Shown here: positions 1 to 8,487 of the stretch, piece after piece
Position numbering within the stretch: position 1 is the first letter of the stretch
Layout of the letters: the number at the start of each line of letters is the position of its first letter
DNA from: Planctomycetota bacterium
GTDB lineage: Bacteria; Planctomycetota; UBA8742; UBA2392
Reading direction: 5' to 3'
DNA length: 64,000 nt
Assembly (NCBI GenBank): GCA_020425605.1
Contig: JAGQRH010000015.1
Location: 39,517 to 103,516, forward strand
Notes under the pieces: generated by a model
Told to the model about the DNA's origin: nothing
What the model saw: only the letters and a program-made list of their open reading frames with translations
Database searches by the model: none
Translations under genes and position numbers: made by a program

Positions 1-1399
1 TGTGGTCGGCGTCGTTCACGCCACCGATACCGCCGCCAAAGGCTGCGCGGGACGGCGGAGCGTTGTAGACACCGTCGAGACCGCCGTTCGCGGCCGCGAC
101 AGGAAGCTGCTGGCTGACCATGATGATGTCCAGGGTAAGCTTCAGGTTCTCGCCCTGGATGTAGTAGTTGACGCACAGGCCAAGCTCGGTGGTGTCCGGA
201 CGGTTGCCGAACACGCGAGCGTTGCCGCTGGCCGACCAGAAGTCGTCTGCGTTCAGCATGTCGAAACGAACGCCAACGCTGAGCTGGTTGACCAGGATCA
301 TGTAAGCAACTTCAAAGGTGAAGCCCGAGTCCGTGATGTTCGCGATACCAGCGCCGCTGGTCGGATCGAACGTGTTGCGGCCACGGTTGTGGAACTCGGT
401 GTGGCGCCAGTAGAACGCAGCGTCCACGCTCAGGCCGTGCCAGCGGAAGTGGCCGTCCATGGTGAAGGACAGCGTGTCCTGGCTGGTGCGGAAACGGCCG
501 GAAGCCGTGGCACCGAGACCGGAGTTGTCCAGACGGGCGTTGCTAGCACCGCCGTAGGTGGTGTTGGCATCGTAGCCGCTCAGGAACCAGTTGACGCCAA
601 GACCGATGGCGAACAGGACCTGATTGTACTCGTCTTCGCCGCGCATGTCGTTCATGCCACGCGCCACTTCACCCAGCGGGTGCGTCTCGAGGCGAAGGTT
701 GATCATCATTTCGCCGTCGACAACGTTGCTGAAGGTGTCTGCGTTGATGGCCTGGTCGTTGTTGCGGTAGTCCGTGTTGGACCTGAGAGCGCCGTTGTAG
801 ACGCCAACCCAGTACTTCAGCCACGGGGTGTCTTCGCCAACCTGGCCGTCGATGGTGATACCCTTGCTGTAGCCTTCGTTGAAGACCGCGTTGACAGCGC
901 TGCGGTCAACGTGCTGCAGGCTACCGGAGCTGACGAGCTCTTCCCAGTTGAACTGGGTCTTGCTCTGGCCGGCGGTGATGTTGATGTACTGCATCACGGC
1001 CCAGCGGAATGTGGCCACTTCAACGATGTTGTTGCCGCCCGAGGCCCAGTTCAGCAGAAGTTCGTACTGGAACTCCTTCTGAAAGATGTAGCCAACGAAC
1101 TTGGTCTTGGCGCGACGGATGCGGAAGTTGATGAAATCCCGACCGTTCGTGCCGTTGCTGCCGTTCGCTACCTCGTTCTGGTAGGTCAGGCGGAACTGAA
1201 CGCGGGTGGTTACGCGGAGCTCAAAGCCGTCCGTCGTAAACACCAGCCCCTTTTTGCCCAACGTGGTGTCTGCGGAACCTTCCGCACCACCGCGCTGGAT
1301 TGAGCCGACGTCGTCGGCTTCGGACTGAGCCATCGCCGGCGCAGCCCATAGCCCCGCACTCATCATGAGTGCCAGAGCCATCCACCAAAATTTTGCCAT
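1..1399 (-). CDS. Phosphate-selective porin O/P-like outer-membrane protein (C-terminus beyond window)
   Basis: The frame runs from an ATG at 1399 to the window edge without a stop, about 466 codons, so the C-terminus is missing. A signal peptide is visible (MAKFWWMALALMMSAG, then AAPAMAQ before the mature SEADD). The body alternates polar and hydrophobic residues in short strands rich in Trp, Tyr and Phe. It contains the stretch FRIRRAKTKFVGYIFQKEF and later a TAGQSKTQFNWEEL segment, both in the style of OprO/OprP porins (Pfam PF07396). Such porins form 16-strand anion channels in the outer membrane. AAGG- and GGGAGA-type ribosome-binding bases precede the ATG. The family is likely; phosphate specificity cannot be read from this sequence. 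Confidence 0.8.
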   Translation of the reverse strand, partial: MAKFWWMALALMMSAGLWAAPAMAQSEADDVGSIQRGGAEGSADTTLGKKGLVFTTDGFELRVTTRVQFRLTYQNEVANGSNGTNGRDFINFRIRRAKTKFVGYIFQKEFQYELLLNWASGGNNIVEVATFRWAVMQYINITAGQSKTQFNWEELVSSGSLQHVDRSAVNAVFNEGYSKGITIDGQVGEDTPWLKYWVGVYNGALRSNTDYRNNDQAINADTFSNVVDGEMMINLRLETHPLGEVARGMNDMRGEDEYNQVLFAIGLGVNWFLSGYDANTTYGGASNARLDNSGLGATASGRFRTSQDTLSFTMDGHFRWHGLSVDAAFYWRHTEFHNRGRNTFDPTSGAGIANITDSGFTFEVAYMILVNQLSVGVRFDMLNADDFWSASGNARVFGNRPDTTELGLCVNYYIQGENLKLTLDIIMVSQQLPVAAANGGLDGVYNAPPSRAAFGGGIGGVNDADH

Positions 1400-2141
1400 G
1401 CCTTGCTCTCCCAATAGACCAGAAAACCCGTTTAGTCCGTCCGTCGCTGCTGCAGGAGAACTCAAACACGACCCTTTCCGATGCGCGTCTGAGCCACAAG
1501 CAGATGTCAATTCCTGACAAGCAGGCAGACCATAGAACCACTTAATGCCGCGTCAACTACGTTCTAACGCCATTTTGACGCAGTCCTCACAATTGCAGAC
1601 GCGAGACAAATACCCCCTCTCACGTCATTCCGCAACTACGAAATCCAGCGCTTACAAGCCCTGGCAAGATTTCATCGGCTGACTGCGTCCGATAACTTTC
1701 ATGATTCTGAAAGGAATCTGAAAGCAATCTTTGCCCGCGCCTCTTTCGGCCGCGTGCCCCGAGGTCACTACCCTCCTTTCCAAACGGCGGCAATGAGCCA
1801 GCCGTCCGCGGCCGGGACCGGGCCGGAAGACACGATTGTAGGCGGGTTTGCCCCCCAAGCCTGATTCGAAACTCCTCGCCGATCGCCCGGCAGAGCCGTT
1901 CCGTTAGTTACTGACACACCGGCGCACGCTAACTTTGCAACGTGTGCGATGCAAGGGCCTTCTGTTCAAAAAGGAATGTTCGAGCCGACAAAAAGCCCTG
2001 CAATTTCGCCAGCCAAGGCTCCTGTTTTCCGAATAACATGCGTCCCAGCGTCGTTGCGCCCCATGCACTGCAGCGCGATTGAGCTAGGATGGTCACAACT
2101 GCCGCGGCACGCACAAGATTATTGAAGAAGGAAGAACAGAG
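1400..2141. other. Divergent intergenic region between porin and kinase genes
   Basis: No convincing gene lies here. The short open frames have no ribosome-binding site and no recognisable product. The stretch is less GC-rich than its surroundings and lies between two divergently transcribed genes, so it should carry both promoters. I could not identify a clear -35/-10 pair. Confidence 0.5.
1505..1519. promoter_or_regulatory. Inverted repeat TGTCA-N5-TGACA, possible operator
   Basis: A 5-bp inverted repeat with a 5-base spacer lies about 110 bases upstream of the porin start. Its position suits a repressor or activator site for the porin gene. It is short and could occur by chance. Confidence 0.25.
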
Positions 2142-5072
2142 TTGCCAGGAGCCTCAGACTCAGGCCTGCACATTCGCCCGCTGCCCCGACTCGGGCAGGA
2201 GATCGGACGTTTCCTGATTGAGCGCGAGCTTCCGCGCGGCGGGCAGGCCCGTGTCTACCGCGCCTGGCAGACCGACCTTCAGCGCCCGGTTGCGCTGAAA
2301 CTGCTGCCCAGCAGCTATGCCTCGGACAATGACGCCTCCGCCCGCTTCAAACGGGAAATAGAAAACGTCGCGCGCATCAGTCATCCGAATATCGTGCGGG
2401 TCTACGACGCCGGCGAGATCGAGGGCCAGCCCTTCTTCACCATGGAGTTCCTGGAAGGCCAGGACGCCGATCACATGGTCAAGCGCGGCGCCATGGACCC
2501 GGACGAAGCCGCCAGCGTGATCGAGGCCGTGGCGCGCGGAGTGCAGCAGGCCCATGCGGCCGGCATCATCCACCGCGACATCAAGCCCGGCAACATCATC
2601 CTGCGAAAGGACGATACGCCCGTCTTGACCGACTTCGGTCTGGCGCAGGACCTTACGCACACGGATCAACTGACGCAAACCGGCATCAGCATGGGCACTC
2701 CGGCTTACATGGCACCGGAGCAGGCTCGCGGTGAGCGCGATCGCGTCGGCAAACGCAGTGACATTTACGCACTTGGCGCCACGCTGTTCAGCCTGCTGAC
2801 CGGCAAGCGCCCGGTCGAGGGCGAAACGACCTACGAGTTGATGCTCAAGGTTGCCGAAAGCCAGGGGCCCAAGTGGCCACGCGAAGCCATTGAGGACGTA
2901 CCCGCCGACCTGCGAGCCATTGTTGAGATGGCGATGCAGAACGACCCGGGCAAACGCTACGAAAGCGCGGCCGACCTCGCCGACGACCTGGAGCGATTCC
3001 TGCACGGCGAGTGGGTTGTCGCCCGCACACGCAGCCCTCTGGCCAAGATGTGGGTACGCTCGCGGCGCTATCTTCCGGTCGCCGCCATTGTGATCGTCAC
3101 GCTCTCCCTTGCGGCCGGCATGGTCTACACGGGGCTGAACCCACAGCAGTCAGACAATTCAGAGGGCGCGATCCTCGGCAATCCGCTGGACCTTTCGAAG
3201 GACTTCACCGAACGATCCGGCGAAGAGCTTGAATCCCTGTTCGATCCCAAGCGCGACGGCAGCTGGACCAAGTCCGGCGCCAGCGTGCGTCGCGGCGAAG
3301 TCGGTGAGCTGGTCCTGACGAGATCCGGCGACGAGCCTCTGCTGATTTCACCAAAGGCCCCGCAATGCTGGGGCGATTTCACCCTGCAGACGGATTTCCA
3401 GCTGGTCGGAACCGGGGGCGAGCTGGCGCTGCTCGTTGGCATGCCGGACAGCGCCGACTTGAACGAGACGGCCTACGTGATTGCGCTCGGGGCTCAGTCC
3501 CCCGATCGCCTTGAGCTCAGGAGGCTGGGTGCCGCTGTATTCAGCAGCTACCGGCCGGGCGCTGACAAGTTGCTGCAGGACGGGGTCTGGTACCGTGCAG
3601 TGGTTACCCGCAGCGGCCAACGGCTCGAGTTCTCGCTGTTGCAGGTGACCGGCTCAATTCCGGTCGCGTCCTTTGTATATGAAGACGACTTCCCCGCCCT
3701 GGTGAGCGGGCAGTCGCCGGAGGGGCCGTTCACCCGCCAGCGTTTCGGCATCAGCGCGCGCTCGACAGTTCTCAGCATCCGCGACGTGACGGTAAGCCAC
3801 CGCGACAACCAGCACTCCACCGAGCAGCTGCTGTTCAGTGTAGGCCAGTATACCGAAGCCGAATTACGCCTCTCCGCCCGCCTGAGTGAGCCGTTGCCGG
3901 GTAATGCCGATTCCACAGCGAGAAACGACCGTGCAGCCATGCTTTACCTGCGCGCGCGCTGCCGGGTGCCGATGGGGCAAGTGACGGAAGCTCTGCAGGA
4001 CTGCTTTGATGCAAAGTTGCTGCTCAATGACAGTGATCTGCGGGCCCGGGTATTCTTGCTCAGCTCACAGCTTGCGACTCTTCAGGCGGATGACGATGCC
4101 GCACTGGCACAACTGCGCGTCGCGCAGTTCAACGGCAGCGGCGTGTTCTCATCGCGGGTTTACCACGATGCCTATGGTCGCGGTCTGGAACTTGAGGCCA
4201 CGGCTCCGGAGCGCGCCCTGCCTTACTTTGACTGGACGGCCGCAAACGCTCTGGGCAGTCCATGGCTGGTCTGCGACTCACTTTATCGCAGCGCACGGCT
4301 CCGCCTCGCACAACCTGAAACACGCCCGCAGGCAGTGGCCGCGCTGGAGCGCATCGAAAGCGCGAACTACCAGCGCTTCGGCGCGACGTTCGCACCCGCC
4401 ATGGTGCAGTTGTTTGAACTGCGCTGGGAGTCGATCTCAGGTGCCGCACCAAACACGTCCGGCATTGCAGACGCCGCGGACTGGCTGGCCGCAGTCGTGC
4501 AGGGGTACGGTGTTGACAACACGCTATTGATCGAGCCCCTGGTACGCGCGGCATGGATGGGGCGACTCGCATCTGAGCCTGCAGATCCCACGCTTTGGAA
4601 CAAGGCTGACACCTGGCTGAACGCGGCGGCCGATGCAGGCGCCAGCCCGATCTGGCTCGAATTCCAGCGCGCCTTGATGCAGTTCGAGCGCCCGCGCGGC
4701 ATTTCCATCGAAGATCGCATTGATGCCTGGCGTGAACTTGCGGCCAAGCTCGATGTGTCAGAGCCTGACAATGGCGTGCTGATTGCTGTCAGCGACTATT
4801 TCATCGGCTCGCCTACCGACCCCGGTGACCAGACACGACGTAATGACGTGCTGTTGCGGGCATTACGACGCGAATTCAACGAAGCCCCGGCCTGGTGGTA
4901 CGGTGCGGCCGACGCGGACACCATGGCCGATTACTGCATCGCACTGTTCGAAGCGCAATCGAGCCGCGAGGCCGCCGCCACGCGCCTCGAAAAGGCTGCC
5001 GCCCGCAAGGGCGCAGGCGCGCTAGCCCTTCTGAAGGGCCGCGCCAATCGCTGGCTGCCTTTCCAGGGTTAG
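2142..5072 (+). CDS. Membrane-anchored Hanks-type Ser/Thr protein kinase with large extracytoplasmic region
   Basis: The kinase domain covers about residues 21-288. It shows a degenerate Gly loop (ELPRGGQARVY), ATP-binding Lys53 in VALKLL, catalytic HRDIKPGN at 144-151, DFG at 164-166 and APE at 191-193, so it should be active. A single membrane helix follows at about 310-330. The outer part starts with a beta-rich LamG-like region (about 370-555) and continues as a helical TPR-like region to residue 976. This is the usual build of planctomycete sensor kinases: cytoplasmic kinase, periplasmic sensor. The start is TTG, chosen because GAAGGAAG lies just upstream and the kinase domain begins soon after. 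The ligand and substrates are unknown. Confidence 0.9.
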   Translation: MPGASDSGLHIRPLPRLGQEIGRFLIERELPRGGQARVYRAWQTDLQRPVALKLLPSSYASDNDASARFKREIENVARISHPNIVRVYDAGEIEGQPFFTMEFLEGQDADHMVKRGAMDPDEAASVIEAVARGVQQAHAAGIIHRDIKPGNIILRKDDTPVLTDFGLAQDLTHTDQLTQTGISMGTPAYMAPEQARGERDRVGKRSDIYALGATLFSLLTGKRPVEGETTYELMLKVAESQGPKWPREAIEDVPADLRAIVEMAMQNDPGKRYESAADLADDLERFLHGEWVVARTRSPLAKMWVRSRRYLPVAAIVIVTLSLAAGMVYTGLNPQQSDNSEGAILGNPLDLSKDFTERSGEELESLFDPKRDGSWTKSGASVRRGEVGELVLTRSGDEPLLISPKAPQCWGDFTLQTDFQLVGTGGELALLVGMPDSADLNETAYVIALGAQSPDRLELRRLGAAVFSSYRPGADKLLQDGVWYRAVVTRSGQRLEFSLLQVTGSIPVASFVYEDDFPALVSGQSPEGPFTRQRFGISARSTVLSIRDVTVSHRDNQHSTEQLLFSVGQYTEAELRLSARLSEPLPGNADSTARNDRAAMLYLRARCRVPMGQVTEALQDCFDAKLLLNDSDLRARVFLLSSQLATLQADDDAALAQLRVAQFNGSGVFSSRVYHDAYGRGLELEATAPERALPYFDWTAANALGSPWLVCDSLYRSARLRLAQPETRPQAVAALERIESANYQRFGATFAPAMVQLFELRWESISGAAPNTSGIADAADWLAAVVQGYGVDNTLLIEPLVRAAWMGRLASEPADPTLWNKADTWLNAAADAGASPIWLEFQRALMQFERPRGISIEDRIDAWRELAAKLDVSEPDNGVLIAVSDYFIGSPTDPGDQTRRNDVLLRALRREFNEAPAWWYGAADADTMADYCIALFEAQSSREAAATRLEKAAARKGAGALALLKGRANRWLPFQG

Positions 5073-5113
5073 CTCCCCTACGGGAATTGCGTTCCTTCCG
5101 CTATAAGCGGGGC

Positions 5114-5680
5114 ATGGCCAAACCCGAATCAAGCCCGCGCCCACTGGCGCTGATCGCTACCCGTCCGATAGCTGACGCCAAACTGGCGGCTGCACTGCGC
5201 GACGATCTGACCGAATTGCTGCAGTTCATAAGGCTGCGCGTCGTTGCCAACGACTCGCCCGATGAGCTCGCAAAGACCGCGGCCGCCCACGACGGGCCCT
5301 GCCTGATCACGTTCAGCGATGTTGCAGGCATCCCGGCCGACTGTGTGGAAGGGGCGCTCGAGATGCTCGAGGGGCCGGACGTAGTCATCGGGCCTTGTGC
5401 CGACGGCAGCATTTACCTGATTGCCGCAGAAGGTTTGGACGAGGCGGGGTTTAAAGCGTTAATAGACGCGGCCCTCGCCCCGGATGGGCTTGTTCGCTGT
5501 ATCCCCTTGCTGGAACAGGCCGGGCTTGAGGCTGCGGCATTGCCGCCGTGGTTTCGGGTTGCCAATGAGAAAGACGTTTCCTTTGCGAACAGCCTCGCAC
5601 GTCTTAGCCTGATGAGTGATGAAGGCGAAAACGACTTCATCGCCGACAGGCTGCGCGTGTGGCTGGAGAAGCCGGAATAG
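5114..5680 (+). CDS. DUF2064-like (GT-A fold nucleotidyl/glycosyltransferase-like) protein
   Basis: The product has 188 residues. The middle has the DUF2064/TIGR04282 pattern: CLITFSDVAGIP (where the family has a GxDxP motif), then DVVIGPCADGSIYLI, where the family has a GPAxDGGYYLIG motif. The C-terminal LPPWFRVANEKD matches the family's closing W-x-x-x-D/N-x-x-x-D region. The N-terminal nucleotide-binding motif (usually RxPxPGxxKTRL) is reduced to RPIADAKLAAAL, so catalytic activity is doubtful. The ATG at 5114 is preferred over longer frames that start inside the kinase gene. The next gene begins two bases after the stop, which suggests co-transcription. Confidence 0.6.
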   Translation: MAKPESSPRPLALIATRPIADAKLAAALRDDLTELLQFIRLRVVANDSPDELAKTAAAHDGPCLITFSDVAGIPADCVEGALEMLEGPDVVIGPCADGSIYLIAAEGLDEAGFKALIDAALAPDGLVRCIPLLEQAGLEAAALPPWFRVANEKDVSFANSLARLSLMSDEGENDFIADRLRVWLEKPE

Positions 5681-5682
5681 CC

Positions 5683-8487
5683 ATGAAGGTCAAACGAACC
5701 GTCACTGCCATCGTGATCATGGTCGCCGCGGCGACCGTGTTCATCAGTGCCGTGGCGGCCCAGCGAGTGGTCCGCATCATCGGAGGTCGCGCACGCCCTG
5801 CCACAAACAGCCCCAGTGGCGAGAAAACAGAGCAGGTCGACCTCAATGCCGTGAAGGCGATCCCGCCCTCGCCCGAGGAAGCAAGCCAGATTGCTGATCT
5901 GATCGAGCAACTGGGCGACGAGCACCTTGTGCGCCGCGACCGCGCCATGTCAGAGCTTGCGGGCTATGAAGCCAAAGCACTCGACCAGGTCCGCGAGGCC
6001 AAGAAACACGACGACGACGAAATCGCTGCCCGCTGCGCTCTTCTTGAAGAAGTCATCCAGAGCCGCCAGGGCGAGCTGTTCCTTGCGGCCCGCCGCCTCA
6101 ACCTGACGATTGCCGAGCTGAACGGCTACCTCGCCAACGAAGACGTCGGGCCGTTGCTCAGCATCCTGCGCAGCCGCGCACAGGGAGGGCTTGTTGCACT
6201 CTGGGCGCGCGTGCTTGCGCGACTTTCAGCCCGCACACAGCTGTTCCCCACGGCCGAGCTTTGCCGCGAAATCGAAGGGGACGTCGGCTACGGCCAGGCG
6301 CTGGCCAAGGCTGCCCGCTCGCCCGATGCCGGCGCCGCGGCCGGCAACATTCTGATACTGATGGCAATCCTGCCACCCGGCGATCCCGCCGACACAGTCG
6401 AAACCATGACGCAGTTACGGTTCTCGGTCGAAGGCGCGCAGGGCCTCGAGAGTGTGCTTTCACAAACGTCCGACTACCGCGGCGTATACGACGCCGCGGC
6501 CCTGCTGTCCGCCATCGGCGGGCGCCCCGATCCGAACGCCAAGGAGCCCAACGGCGCATCGGAAGTACGGATGGCGCTGGCGCTGGGCATGATCGAGAAG
6601 TGTACCGCCGAGCAACTGGCAGGCGCAGGCCTGCCCCCTGCGGACGCCATGTCGCCCATGCTGTTGAACACATGGCTGGCGCTGCTGCAGCGCTCCGGCC
6701 TGAACGCGCAGATCGAAAATGCCATGCTGGGCCTGTTATCGAGCAGCGCAGATACGCGCCGGATCAGCATTGCGTCAGGCTCCTATGCCGGCGTGTCCAG
6801 CGTCAGCGACGTGATCGACGTGTTTGACGCGTTGCCATTCGAGGCACAACTCAGCGTGCTCGACGCTTGGTGGCTCAGTCCGCGCGAGCCCCGCGTGACC
6901 CAACCATTCCTGCTGAAGCTGCTCGAGTCAGGCCAGCCCGGAATCCGCTCGGCCGCTGCAAGCCTGTTGGGGCAATACCGCGCCGGCAGCACTGCGGCGG
7001 CACTGCTAAGCGCATCGCTGAACGACGCGGACACTGCACCGTCCGCGCTGGAGTCGCTGGGGCCGATGGCCGACCTGCTGTCGCCGAACCAGCTGAAGTC
7101 ACTGGCTGACGTGCTGCCTGGAGCGGGGCTGCTGACCAGGCCGTTGATCGCGCAGATCCTGATCAACTCGGGGCAGACAACAGCGCTGAAGCCACTCGTG
7201 GAAGGCTGGCGCAAAGTGCTCCCGCGCAATGAGTTGCCGCTTGCGGTGAACGTGCTGGCACTGGAGCCCAAGACGCCGGCCGGCGCCTATGCGGCCAGCC
7301 TGCGCGCCGCCGCGCTGGTTTCCAATGGTGACGTAGACCTCTATCTGCTGCAGAATCTCGACAACCCGGACCTGGAGCTGATCCGCGCACTGCTGTCGCT
7401 CAGCGATGAGGACGGCTTCAAGCTGTTGACGGCGATCGCGAAGGATGAAAACGACTCCGCACGCCTGGCGGCAATGAACGCCCTTGCCATGGCCGAGCAG
7501 GACGGCGAGCTGATCGAGGACTGGCTGAAGCGCCTGTCCGGCGAAACCAAGGATGAGCTCGGCGCGCGGATCGGTAGCGCGGTTTCACTCAGCACTACAC
7601 AGCAGGCCGAGGAATTCCGGCGCAACACGATGCAGAAAGGTGCCGCCGCGGCCAACCTGGGATGGGTGGTGCAGAGCGTGCTGTTGGGACGCAGCAGGTC
7701 CGTCACGTTCGAGGACCTGCTGGAAGTTCTCTTCGATACACCGCAGAGCGCCCAGGCATGGTCTACCAAGTGGGCGCTGGTGAGTCGTCCATTACCGCCA
7801 AAGGCCCTTCACAACCTGGCAACATCGCTGGCTTTCACGGAAGGCCGCAACCTGTTCTCCCAGACCGGCCTGGCACTGAAGCTGGCCGACTCCGGCATCG
7901 ACATGTTCGAAGTGCTGTACGGCGACGCAGAAAGCCCCCAGCCGCGCGACCTGGTACACCTCTACAACACGGTCCTGCTGTGCAAGCCGGAACAGGCCAA
8001 GGCCGTCGTGGAACATGCTGAACGCAAAGAAGACGGCAGCAACTACATGGGCCTGATTATCTCGCGCGCATGGCTGGGAATGCTGCCGGCAGAAGAAAGC
8101 GCGCGGATCCGGCGAGGCGCCGCAAGCTCGCCGACGAGTCTATTCGGCGCAGTCGATCGTATGCGGCGGGCCAGGGCGGGCAACACTGGCGCACTGCGCA
8201 CCCTGCTGGATGCGTTCGGCCCGGATTCCATGCGATTCCAGCGCGGCGAAACGGCCGAGGCCCGCATGATGGAACAGCGCTGGGGCAGCCCTTATATGAA
8301 CATATCCGGCGTCGGAGCGGCGGCGTACTCGACGTTTACGACCCCGCCGCTGCTCGCCGCCTCTCAGCTGCAGTCTCTGCTGAAGGATACCGTCCCGGAA
8401 GACTGGCGCCCCTGGTGGTCATGCCGCCGCGCGCTGCTTGAGTTTGACGAAGCCGCGGGCAAGTACACATTCGCGGAGCTGCCATGA
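5683..8487 (+). CDS. Large membrane-anchored or exported HEAT-like alpha-solenoid protein, unknown function
   Basis: The product has 934 residues. It opens with MKVKRTVTAIVIMVAAATVFISAVAAQ, a signal peptide or N-terminal anchor, followed by a basic stretch. The rest is almost entirely helical with regularly spaced Leu/Ala, like HEAT or armadillo repeats. I see no catalytic motif. It starts two bases after the preceding stop and shares an ATGA overlap with the next gene, so the three are probably one operon. A GTG 24 bases upstream is a possible alternative start; the ATG places the hydrophobic segment at the N-terminus. It may be a scaffold, but this is inference from fold type alone. Confidence 0.6.
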   Translation: MKVKRTVTAIVIMVAAATVFISAVAAQRVVRIIGGRARPATNSPSGEKTEQVDLNAVKAIPPSPEEASQIADLIEQLGDEHLVRRDRAMSELAGYEAKALDQVREAKKHDDDEIAARCALLEEVIQSRQGELFLAARRLNLTIAELNGYLANEDVGPLLSILRSRAQGGLVALWARVLARLSARTQLFPTAELCREIEGDVGYGQALAKAARSPDAGAAAGNILILMAILPPGDPADTVETMTQLRFSVEGAQGLESVLSQTSDYRGVYDAAALLSAIGGRPDPNAKEPNGASEVRMALALGMIEKCTAEQLAGAGLPPADAMSPMLLNTWLALLQRSGLNAQIENAMLGLLSSSADTRRISIASGSYAGVSSVSDVIDVFDALPFEAQLSVLDAWWLSPREPRVTQPFLLKLLESGQPGIRSAAASLLGQYRAGSTAAALLSASLNDADTAPSALESLGPMADLLSPNQLKSLADVLPGAGLLTRPLIAQILINSGQTTALKPLVEGWRKVLPRNELPLAVNVLALEPKTPAGAYAASLRAAALVSNGDVDLYLLQNLDNPDLELIRALLSLSDEDGFKLLTAIAKDENDSARLAAMNALAMAEQDGELIEDWLKRLSGETKDELGARIGSAVSLSTTQQAEEFRRNTMQKGAAAANLGWVVQSVLLGRSRSVTFEDLLEVLFDTPQSAQAWSTKWALVSRPLPPKALHNLATSLAFTEGRNLFSQTGLALKLADSGIDMFEVLYGDAESPQPRDLVHLYNTVLLCKPEQAKAVVEHAERKEDGSNYMGLIISRAWLGMLPAEESARIRRGAASSPTSLFGAVDRMRRARAGNTGALRTLLDAFGPDSMRFQRGETAEARMMEQRWGSPYMNISGVGAAAYSTFTTPPLLAASQLQSLLKDTVPEDWRPWWSCRRALLEFDEAAGKYTFAELP

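Noticed and set aside
2..1303. 433-codon open frame on the + strand
   Set aside because: It is antisense to the porin gene, whose minus-strand frame has a signal peptide, a ribosome-binding site and porin motifs.
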